A stretch of 10,341 bases of DNA, taken from the NCBI GenBank assembly GCA_903873735.1, contig CAIQPO010000012.1:1-10341 (forward strand), read 5' to 3'. Every line of letters starts with the position of its first letter. The stretch's first letter is position 1. Positions 5,461 through 10,341 of the stretch are shown one piece after another. The notes beneath the pieces were generated by a model. That model saw nothing but the letters and a program-made list of their open reading frames with translations, ran no database searches and had not been told where the DNA came from. This DNA comes from Candidatus Collierbacteria bacterium (GTDB lineage: Bacteria; Patescibacteriota; Microgenomatia; UBA1400; MFAQ01). The translations under genes were made by a program, and so were the position numbers.

Positions 5461-5664
5461 ATGGAGACTGAAACTATCGGTTTGACCTGGTTTATGTTGG
5501 CCTTGATTGTGGCGGGCATTGCCCAAGGGAAAAACCGCTCTGGCCTAAATTGGTTTATACTCTCGGCTCTGTTTGGGCCGTTTGCTTTGTTTTTCGTGGT
5601 GTTCGCAGACAAGTGCAAGTGCAAGTGCTGTGAGTGCCATAAGGAGAAAAAGAATGGTGCATGA
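5461..5664 (+). CDS. Small two-helix membrane protein with a Cys-cluster tail
   Basis: A 67-residue protein. The ATG at 5461 is chosen because GGAGGAGG (5445-5452) lies 8 bases upstream; the upstream TTG (5443) overlaps this SD. Two membrane segments (about 8-22 and 32-50) are joined by a short polar GKNRSGLNW turn. A highly charged tail follows with six metal-ligand type residues: C52, C54, C56, C57, C59 and H60, in the run KCKCKCCECHKEK. The hairpin part resembles small uncharacterised membrane proteins with a KxRSxxxWF turn and a GP motif in helix 2. The Cys/His tail could bind a metal or an iron-sulfur-type centre, or be redox-active; this is inferred from composition. The last 11 bases overlap the next gene, indicating translational coupling and possibly a physical partnership. 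Confidence 0.75.
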   Translation: METETIGLTWFMLALIVAGIAQGKNRSGLNWFILSALFGPFALFFVVFADKCKCKCCECHKEKKNGA

Positions 5665-6196
5665 GTCGTCAATTTCTTATCGGAAGATTTTTTCGCCATT
5701 CCGGGGAAATATCTTCCAAAGAATATTGAAGTTGTGGATTATTCCTTGGTGGCCCAGATTGGAGATCTTTCTACTCACTCTTTTGGGTGTCGGCGTATTT
5801 AAGTATGTGCTGATGAACACCATCGGCCGTGTGGGAAGGTACTCACAATACCAGACTAATTACCACATTGGCCGGATGAACATGAACAACCTGCTTAAGT
5901 TTGCCACAAATCAGACGATGTTTAATGAAGGTTGGCATATCTTCGCCTTTGTGGTTACCAACCTACCTTACATCTGGAGGGCCTTCGCTACTGGCGACAC
6001 GAGTGGCTGGTTCTTCTGGTTTGTGATGGGATTTGGTCTTCTCAATATCTACTGTGTTTTGCTTCAGAGATACAACCGAGCAAGGTTGGTACTCGCTATC
6101 GAGAGACTGGCCAGTAAGGGGTATTATCCGGACGAGCAGTACAGCAACTGGCTTGCCTTGGATATTCCTATCAAAGAAACAGAGTACACTTGGTAG
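5654..6196 (+). CDS. CrtO-like membrane acyltransferase-family protein
   Basis: A 180-residue integral membrane protein. The ATG at 5654 has AAGGAG (5641-5646) 7 bases upstream, inside the preceding gene; the frame is open further up but without an SD. Hydrophobic segments lie at about 36-54, 94-108 and 119-137. The features NEGWH (E92, H95) and LLQRYNRARL (136-145) recall the ExxHW and N-(P)-x-x-x-QRYNRxRL pattern of the glycosyl-4,4'-diaponeurosporenoate acyltransferase (CrtO) family, whose founding member acylates staphyloxanthin in Staphylococcus aureus. Many distant members have unknown substrates. No carotenoid genes are visible here, so acylation of a glycolipid or other envelope lipid is only a guess. 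The gene forms an operon with the Cys-rich membrane protein and ends at a strong terminator. Confidence 0.6.
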   Translation: MVHESSISYRKIFSPFRGNIFQRILKLWIIPWWPRLEIFLLTLLGVGVFKYVLMNTIGRVGRYSQYQTNYHIGRMNMNNLLKFATNQTMFNEGWHIFAFVVTNLPYIWRAFATGDTSGWFFWFVMGFGLLNIYCVLLQRYNRARLVLAIERLASKGYYPDEQYSNWLALDIPIKETEYTW

Positions 6197-6200
6197 AGTT

Positions 6201-6228
6201 AGCGCTCCTTTACAGGAGCGCTTTTTTT
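6201..6228 (+). terminator. Intrinsic terminator closing the + strand block
   Basis: A perfect 8-bp stem AGCGCTCC (6201-6208) / GGAGCGCT (6215-6222) with loop TTTACA and a T-run to 6228. It starts 5 bases after the stop codon. Confidence 0.92.
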
Positions 6229-6231
6229 GTC

Positions 6232-6256
6232 AAAAAACTCCCCGGTAAAGGGGAGT
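6232..6256 (-). terminator. Intrinsic terminator for the minus-strand 286-residue gene
   Basis: On the minus strand ACTCCCC (6256-6250) pairs with GGGGAGT (6243-6237) around a TTTACC loop, followed by T-residues (A-run at 6232-6237 on +). It stands back-to-back with the + strand terminator, insulating the convergent genes. Confidence 0.9.
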
Positions 6257-6265
6257 TGTGGATGC

Positions 6266-7126
6266 TTAGCTGGGCATGTATGACTTAATTTTCTTGACCA
6301 GAGGTAGAAGGCGATTGACATCGAAGGAGCTGACAAGTGTATTGATCTTTTGTTCAGCCTCGGTGACGCTATCAAGGAACTTGACCCATTCTTGATAGAA
6401 GGTGGGGTCAGCGCTTTCTGCCGATTCTAACTTCTGGCGCAGTTTGGTCCAAGTGACGAGATTGGCACGTTTGATGGTCGTGATCTCGTCGTCAACCTGG
6501 CAGAGGGTGTTATGGTCTGCTTCAAGTTCTGGCAGATAGCCTTCGACTTCCGCGACCATCTTCAAAATGCGTTCAGCCCCAAAGGCTGTGGCAGAGGGGT
6601 CGGTGAAGCCGAGTTTGTTGATGCAGTTTTGCGCCAGGGTAATTCGATCCTGGGTGAGGCTGCGGGTCATTCTGCGACGCATAAGATTGTCTGCGTGATT
6701 GCTGGCTACTTGCAGTGCCTTGTAGCAGATCCAGGTTGTAATAGTGGTGTTCATGAGAGCAGAAGCGCCGGTACCCAGTTCGGGGTAGGTAACCTTGGAG
6801 CGAATCCGATTCATGTGTGTACCAAGTGGTGTAGACCAGAAGTGGCGGATGTTGGTGTACGTAGCGGCCACGTAGGTAGCGGCGACCACCATGGGGAGCA
6901 GAACATCGTTTGTGTAGCCTGGATTACACCAGAAGTGAAGAACAGTATCCTTGTCGCGGTCGCGATCGAAGATACCCAGGTCGCTCATCTGGCTCATGAC
7001 TTCCCAGACCAGCGAAGTAACAGGACGGGTGGCTGTGACTTGAATCCCAGGGAGAGTTGTTTTGTCCTCTCCTTTGCCAAAAGTTAACTCAACAATCTGA
7101 ACAGCGGGTTTGATATTAAGGTTCAT
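6266..7126 (-). CDS. Orphan helical protein, 286 residues
   Basis: I do not recognise this protein. The first 35 residues look beta-type (AVQIVELTFG, GIQVTATRP). One hydrophobic stretch (about 74-90, VLLPMVVAATYVAATYT) may be a membrane segment or a buried helix, and the region from about 145 to the end is a long, charged, mostly helical section with possible coiled coil (EITTIKRANLVTWTKLRQKL, EAEQKINTLV). It has no signal peptide. The start is fixed by AAGGAG, 5 bases before the ATG. The plus strand of the same interval is also open (6512-7087) but has no SD or recognisable domain, and is taken as a shadow. Its own terminator and a -10 box at 7187 suggest a single-gene transcription unit. 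A structural or membrane-associated role is possible; the function is unknown. Confidence 0.7.
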   Translation of the reverse strand: MNLNIKPAVQIVELTFGKGEDKTTLPGIQVTATRPVTSLVWEVMSQMSDLGIFDRDRDKDTVLHFWCNPGYTNDVLLPMVVAATYVAATYTNIRHFWSTPLGTHMNRIRSKVTYPELGTGASALMNTTITTWICYKALQVASNHADNLMRRRMTRSLTQDRITLAQNCINKLGFTDPSATAFGAERILKMVAEVEGYLPELEADHNTLCQVDDEITTIKRANLVTWTKLRQKLESAESADPTFYQEWVKFLDSVTEAEQKINTLVSSFDVNRLLPLVKKIKSYMPS

Positions 7127-7186
7127 CTTTTCTCCTTAAAATGGAAAGATGGGGGTGGAAGTCTGCTTGGGAGCAGCTAGGTGCAT

Positions 7187-7192
7187 ATTATA
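7187..7192 (-). promoter_or_regulatory. -10 box upstream of the 286-residue orphan gene
   Basis: On the minus strand TATAAT (7192-7187) stands about 60 bases before the start codon and shortly after the terminator of the lipoprotein gene. No -35 match exists at the usual spacing, so support is partial. Confidence 0.35.
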
Positions 7193-7204
7193 CTGTATAT
7201 CAAT

Positions 7205-7229
7205 AAAAACCGCCCCTGTTGAGGGCGGT
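7205..7229 (-). terminator. Intrinsic terminator of the lipoprotein gene
   Basis: On the minus strand ACCGCCC (7229-7223) and GGGCGGT (7215-7209) with loop TCAACAG are followed by T-residues (A-run 7205-7209 on +). The stem begins only 3 bases after the stop codon. Confidence 0.88.
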
Positions 7230-7232
7230 AAG

Positions 7233-8048
7233 TTAGCGAAAGTTAACGACAATGACCGAGCCTAGTTTCCTGTGCTCGGCAATAAACTCTAAAGCATCGA
7301 CACACTTGAATTGAGTGCTTAAGCCACTATCTAGCACAGTAATCGAGTCCGATACAACGCCAAACTGCTCTAGAAATTTTACCTGGCTATCTACGGTTTT
7401 ATTTTGAGTAATTGAAATGACAAGATACCCATTAAGTAGCCCAATTATTGTGCGGTTGGTGATGGTTGAGTCATTTTTATAGAAACTAGGCTTGAGCCCT
7501 GATATCCCGGCAACTGAAGAGGAGGTACCTAATGGAAGATCTTGGTAGGTGAAGTATGTGCCTTGGTTAAGGATTATTCGACCGGAGAACTCTCCGTCTT
7601 TCTTTCCAGTAATAATGTTTGATGAGGATATTAAGGTAAGAGTGGGAGTTCCGTCTGGTTCAAAGAAGCCTCCGTTGAAGACACATTGAGGGTTGGATGC
7701 ATGATCAAAGTGTCGATATAGTGTTTGAAATTGATTTTGAACTTCAAAGGTGTGAGTGGTTGGGTTAACGAGGAAGAGGTAGTTATTGAGATTGGTTTGG
7801 TCGTGGTAGATTTTTATACCTGTGCTGGTATTGGTTTCTTGCCATCCTTGTTGTGAAATTGTGATGATATCTGGAGGAGAAGACTCTGATGCGGACACAA
7901 GTAGAGGATCGTAGCCTCCTTGCGGGGAACTCTGTGTCGGGGGTGTATAACCAGTAGATCCAATATTTAGGAACCCGTTAGCGCATCCGGAGAGTAGGGA
8001 CAAAACTATGACTGAGAAGATAATTTTATTAAGTTGGCTGACTGTCAT
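7233..8048 (-). CDS. Lipoprotein with a phosphodiester glycosidase (NAGPA) domain
   Basis: A 271-residue exported lipoprotein. A hydrophobic signal (about 8-19) ends in the lipobox LLSGC with the lipidated Cys at C22, followed by a Ser/Pro/Gly-rich linker (about 24-60). The rest matches the NAGPA family (phosphodiester glycosidase, cleaving sugar-1-phosphodiesters; bacterial members are often annotated as exopolysaccharide biosynthesis proteins). Signatures are FNGGFF (124-129), RTIIG (199-203) and LDSGLST (239-245), the counterpart of the LDGGGS loop. The protein would sit on the outer face of the cytoplasmic membrane and could trim or remodel phosphodiester-linked surface glycans, which fits the TagA-like enzyme in the window. 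In LDSGLST two glycines of the usual loop are replaced, so activity is not assured. GGAGT precedes the ATG by 4 bases. Single-gene unit with its own -10 box and terminator. Confidence 0.85.
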   Translation of the reverse strand: MTVSQLNKIIFSVIVLSLLSGCANGFLNIGSTGYTPPTQSSPQGGYDPLLVSASESSPPDIITISQQGWQETNTSTGIKIYHDQTNLNNYLFLVNPTTHTFEVQNQFQTLYRHFDHASNPQCVFNGGFFEPDGTPTLTLISSSNIITGKKDGEFSGRIILNQGTYFTYQDLPLGTSSSVAGISGLKPSFYKNDSTITNRTIIGLLNGYLVISITQNKTVDSQVKFLEQFGVVSDSITVLDSGLSTQFKCVDALEFIAEHRKLGSVIVVNFR

Positions 8049-8079
8049 GTTGACTCCGTGTTAAAGTTCTGTGGCCTAT

Positions 8080-8085
8080 ATTATA
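8080..8085 (-). promoter_or_regulatory. -10 box upstream of the lipoprotein gene
   Basis: On the minus strand TATAAT (8085-8080) follows within a few bases of the rplL terminator's T-run. No -35 match is visible because the terminator stem occupies that position. This is the same layout as at 4633. Confidence 0.4.
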
Positions 8086-8087
8086 CC

Positions 8088-8109
8088 AAAAACCCGCCTA
8101 TTGGCGGGT
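8088..8109 (-). terminator. Intrinsic terminator of the rplJ-rplL operon
   Basis: On the minus strand ACCCGCC (8109-8103) pairs with GGCGGGT (8098-8092) around AATA, then five T (8092-8088). It closes the operon about 25 bases after the rplL stop, so rpoB does not follow directly. Confidence 0.88.
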
Positions 8110-8133
8110 AATGGCTTGAGTATCAAATAAAGA

Positions 8134-8514
8134 TTATTTGAGCTCGACTTTGGCTCCAGCTTCCTCGAGTTTCTTCTTGGCAGCTTCGGCATCTTCTTTC
8201 TTGGCGCCTTCCAAAACGACTGCTGGGGTTTTCTCAACCAAGTTTTTGGCTTCGACTAAACCTAGGTCAGTTTTGATTTCACGGACAACTTTGATGACAC
8301 CAATTTTGTTGGCACCAGAGTCAGTGATAACGACGTCAAATTCGGTCTTCTCTTCTACAGGAGCTGCGGCGGCGGCACCGGCGACGGCACCTGCTACGGC
8401 TACTGGAGCGGCAGTAACACCGAATTTTTCTTCTAATGCTTTGACTAGTTCAGCTACTTCCAATACTGAAAGCTCACTGACTTGGTCGACTAGTTTTTGG
8501 ACTTTGTCTGACAT
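8134..8514 (-). CDS. rplL: Ribosomal protein bL12 (L7/L12)
   Basis: A 126-residue stalk protein of the 50S subunit; dimers bind L10 and recruit translation GTPases (EF-Tu, EF-G, IF2). The N-terminal dimerisation domain (1 to about 33), Ala/Val-rich hinge (about 34-53, VAGAVAGAAAAAPVEEK) and C-terminal domain (EFDVVITDSGANKIGVIKVVREIKT..GLVEAKNLVEKTP) are all intact and of normal length. It lies 39 bases downstream of rplJ, in the same operon. No SD is visible before the ATG (the leader reads only A/T and C), in contrast to the accessory genes of the window. Translation may rely on A/U-rich leader recognition or coupling with rplJ. Confidence 0.97.
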   Translation of the reverse strand: MSDKVQKLVDQVSELSVLEVAELVKALEEKFGVTAAPVAVAGAVAGAAAAAPVEEKTEFDVVITDSGANKIGVIKVVREIKTDLGLVEAKNLVEKTPAVVLEGAKKEDAEAAKKKLEEAGAKVELK

Positions 8515-8528
8515 TTTGTTTTAATTTT

Positions 8529-8543
8529 TTAATTACTAATTAA
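8529..8543. repeat. AT palindrome between rplJ and rplL
   Basis: TTAATTA (8529-8535), C, TAATTAA (8537-8543) is a perfect palindrome in the 39-base gap between the two genes. It has no GC pairs, so any RNA hairpin would be weak. It may simply reflect AT-rich composition. Confidence 0.3.
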
Positions 8544-8553
8544 TAATGAGCAA

Positions 8554-9078
8554 TTATGATAGCTTGTCCTTGAGAGCAGAAAGACCGTAGACCAGATTCT
8601 GGATAGGAGCATTGAGCTGGCGGACGAGTGCTTGAGCTGGGGCTTGTAGTTGGGCAAGTAATTTGGCAAGTAGCTCTTCTCTGCTGGGGAGTTTGGATAA
8701 AACAGAAATATCTTTGGTGGTGATAACCTTTCCATCCATAATGCCTGATTTGATGACAAGTTTCTCGTGGTCTTCGGCAAATTTGGAGATAATTTTGGCA
8801 CCGGCGACGGCATCTTTTTCAGCAAATAGTACTGCGGTTGGGCCTTGGAGGAATGGATTAAGAGTGTCGATGAGATCTGATTTTGACTCTTTGAGAGCTA
8901 ATCTTAAGATATTGTTTTTTGCCACCAAAAATTGAGCATTGTTTTTAGCAGCTTCTTTTCTTAGCTGGGTTTGTTCGGCAACTGTGAGCCCGGCGTACTC
9001 GGTGAGTATGACAGCGGCTGAGTCGTTTAATCCCTTAGTGAGTTCGGCTAGGGAGTGAATGTTTTTTTGGTTTGGCAT
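8554..9078 (-). CDS. rplJ: Ribosomal protein uL10
   Basis: A 174-residue stalk-base protein that binds 23S rRNA and carries the L12 dimers on its C-terminal helix. Typical features: N-terminal region with SAAVILTEYAGLTVAEQTQLRKE, AKNNILRLAL (about 53-62), the GPTAVLF strand (84-90), and a C-terminal helical L12-binding tail (about 133-174) rich in Leu and Ala. Length is close to the family norm (about 165-175). No SD precedes the ATG. It is preceded by a structured leader and promoter, and followed by rplL; L10(L12)4 is known to repress its own operon by binding such leaders. rplK/rplA do not lie upstream as they do in many bacteria. Confidence 0.97.
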   Translation of the reverse strand: MPNQKNIHSLAELTKGLNDSAAVILTEYAGLTVAEQTQLRKEAAKNNAQFLVAKNNILRLALKESKSDLIDTLNPFLQGPTAVLFAEKDAVAGAKIISKFAEDHEKLVIKSGIMDGKVITTKDISVLSKLPSREELLAKLLAQLQAPAQALVRQLNAPIQNLVYGLSALKDKLS

Positions 9079-9110
9079 ATTTTGGACTATTTAATTTCTA
9101 TAAACCCAAT

Positions 9111-9194
9111 AAAAAAGGCACGTATCCAAGCGAGCCTCTAAAGGGTGTTCTACTCGGGGCTTAGTGATCGCCCGAGGTCTTGGAACTTCTACGT
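9111..9194 (-). promoter_or_regulatory. L10 leader: autoregulatory structured 5' UTR of rplJ-rplL
   Basis: The leader between promoter and rplJ can fold into a branched structure. Outer helix: TACGT / ACGTA (9190-9194 with 9120-9124). Second helix: CTTGGA / TCCAAG (9179-9184 with 9125-9130). Inner hairpin: CCCGAG / CTCGGG (9171-9176 with 9153-9158) with a 12-base loop. The position directly before rplJ and the layout match the ribosomal protein L10 leader family, the binding site of the L10(L12)4 complex. On the minus strand a run of six T (9116-9111) follows the closing helix within a few bases, so the element could also act as a transcription attenuator. Assigned from structure and position, without a covariance search. 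Confidence 0.75.
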
Positions 9195-9222
9195 ATTATA
9201 TGCTATTTTTTGCTCTTTGCAA
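9195..9222 (-). promoter_or_regulatory. Promoter of the rplJ-rplL operon
   Basis: On the minus strand: TTGCAA (9222-9217), a 16-base spacer, TATAAT (9200-9195). Predicted initiation near 9188 places the RNA start at the outer helix of the L10 leader. The promoter overlaps the last codons of the upstream yibE/F-like gene, so no intergenic gap is needed. Confidence 0.6.
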
Positions 9223-10249
9223 GGGGACTTTTGTGAGGGGTAGAAAAGGCATTGGCGGCAATTAAAGTGGTGAGTGGCACCACGATCATGATACCGATAG
9301 AGCCGATAAGAGTTCTCACAATTTCTTCAGCAATTATTTCTGGATTGAGGGAGTCGATGCTGATACCGTTTTGATAAAAAAGCATAAGTAGTGGGAGTGA
9401 AGCACCAGCATAGACAAGTATAAGAGTGTTTATCATTGAAGATAGGTGGTCTTTGCCAACTCTCATGGCTTTTTTGTAGAGTTCGGTTTTGGATAGGGAA
9501 GGGTTGGTTTGCTGCAGTTCAGCTACGATACTGGTTTGGGATATAGTGATATCGTCTAGTACTCCCAGTAAACCAATAATCATTCCCGAGAGAAGTAAAC
9601 CCCTGATGTCAATTTTATCCATAAACTCAACAGCTACAAAACTAGCTTCTTCAGAGGCAAAACCTGATAAATGAGTGAAGTTTATAGCAAGTTTGGCGAG
9701 TATTGAAGTGAAAATGATGCCAATAACTGTGCCTAAAAGTGCAATGTTGGTTTTTTTGTTTATGCCATGAGATAGATAAAAAATGATAGGAGCAATTAGT
9801 AGGCAAGTAAGGCTAATATTTAAAACGGGATCCTGACCACTGGTGAGGTTTGGAAGGGTAAATTTAAGCAGGATAAAGAATGAGACAAACATGGAAATGA
9901 TGGATAAAAGTCCTTCTTTGCCAGCGATGATGATGGCAAGAACTGCAAAACAGATGAATAACATCTTTAGACTATCTACTCGTTGGTAGTCAGTGATGAT
10001 GAATTCACCATCCTGTTCAGTAAGAATTACTTTCTCTCCCACTTTGTAGGGGGTGAAGCTGGAGAGGGGCTGGCTTTGATGGTTAATGATAACCTCATTT
10101 GAGTTACTAAGTTTTATTTTTATCCACTGTGATTGGTTTTGATCTATTTTGGATTGGCTGACAATTTCTACAACCTCCCCGGTAATGGCACTCAGCGTTG
10201 GCTTTGGGTTTAGGAATAAGGTGAATAGAATTAGTAGTATAGCTAGCAT
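9203..10249 (-). CDS. YibE/F-family polytopic membrane protein
   Basis: A 348-residue membrane protein. A cleavable-looking N-terminal signal or anchor (1 to about 21), an extracellular beta-rich domain (about 22-90, ITGEVVEIVSQ and FTPYKVGEKVILTEQDGEF), then seven or so hydrophobic segments (about 95-130, 145-160, 168-190, 216-231, 272-292, 310-333). The signatures SGMIIGLLGVLDDITISQTS (221-240) and GKDHLSSMINTLILVYAGASLP (265-286) are diagnostic of the YibE/F family. Members are widespread in Firmicutes and Patescibacteria; their biochemical function is not established. The Asp pair D232-D233 in the membrane could matter for transport. No SD precedes the ATG. The rplJ promoter lies in its 3' end, and no terminator separates it from that operon, so read-through into rplJ is possible. 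Confidence 0.92.
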   Translation of the reverse strand: MLAILLILFTLFLNPKPTLSAITGEVVEIVSQSKIDQNQSQWIKIKLSNSNEVIINHQSQPLSSFTPYKVGEKVILTEQDGEFIITDYQRVDSLKMLFICFAVLAIIIAGKEGLLSIISMFVSFFILLKFTLPNLTSGQDPVLNISLTCLLIAPIIFYLSHGINKKTNIALLGTVIGIIFTSILAKLAINFTHLSGFASEEASFVAVEFMDKIDIRGLLLSGMIIGLLGVLDDITISQTSIVAELQQTNPSLSKTELYKKAMRVGKDHLSSMINTLILVYAGASLPLLMLFYQNGISIDSLNPEIIAEEIVRTLIGSIGIMIVVPLTTLIAANAFSTPHKSPLAKSKK

Positions 10250-10341
10250 GGATTAATTTTAACCGATGTCTTTGACGTTAACTGGATTTATCCCATATAT
10301 GTGATAAAATATGGAGCTTGTAAGTACTTTAATTTAATTTG
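10250..10341. promoter_or_regulatory. Right-edge intergenic region with a possible promoter
   Basis: TTGACG (10272-10277) and TATATG (10296-10301) on the + strand are spaced 18 bases. A weaker pair on the minus strand uses the same central sequence and could serve the yibE/F-like gene. The direction cannot be decided from the window, and no gene is visible before its end. Confidence 0.25.

Noticed and set aside
3182..6256. Integron-like gene cassette array suggested by one hairpin after each small gene
   Set aside because: The hairpins are unrelated in sequence, carry T-runs and behave as terminators; several genes have their own promoters; no attC-like core or integrase is seen.
6512..7087. 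191-codon + strand frame opposite the 286-residue gene
   Set aside because: No SD, no domain, and the minus-strand frame has a strong SD, terminator and better protein character.
8138..8524. + strand open frame opposite rplL
   Set aside because: Composition is the mirror image of the Ala/Lys/Glu-rich L12 sequence; L12 itself is unmistakable.
1..10341. CRISPR array, tRNA or rRNA genes
   Set aside because: No regularly spaced direct repeats and no cloverleaf or rRNA-like segments were seen.

Overview
The window looks like a chromosomal piece of a small-genome, low-GC bacterium. The best fit is a Patescibacteria/CPR lineage, probably Microgenomates-like. This is inference. It rests on a divergent sortase beside a Thr/Pro-rich wall-type protein, many small orphan membrane proteins, core genes without Shine-Dalgarno (SD) sequences, and a detached rplJ-rplL pair. 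TGA is a stop here (for example at 1078-1080), so the Gracilibacteria/SR1 code does not apply.

Left end (1-1080, + strand): an AT-rich leader and a WecG/TagA/CpsF-family glycosyltransferase, an enzyme of cell-surface glycopolymer synthesis.

Middle (1217-6196, almost all + strand): an accessory block of short transcription units, nearly all with strong SD sequences and most closed by an intrinsic terminator. It starts with a secreted Thr/Pro-rich protein ending in a sortase-signal-like C-terminus (PPQTG, hydrophobic stretch, Lys tail). Next is a membrane-anchored, divergent sortase-like protein split by an apparent -1 frameshift. Then come an HNH-type endonuclease-like protein and, convergent to it, a MerR/excisionase-type HTH protein. 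Two orphan soluble proteins follow, then an overlapping pair made of a tiny Cys-rich membrane protein and a CrtO-like membrane acyltransferase-family protein. Three of these genes end with the stop codon inside the loop of the terminator hairpin.

Right part (6232-10249, - strand): an orphan 286-residue protein, a lipoprotein with a phosphodiester glycosidase (NAGPA) domain, the rplL and rplJ ribosomal stalk genes behind a structured L10 leader and a good promoter, and a YibE/F-family polytopic membrane protein.

Taken together, the window is an envelope-oriented accessory island (glycosyltransferase, surface protein, sortase-like enzyme, acyltransferase-like protein, glycan-processing lipoprotein) next to core translation genes. 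The most interesting items are the putative substrate-sortase pair with its frameshift, and the repeated stop-codon-in-terminator-loop layout.
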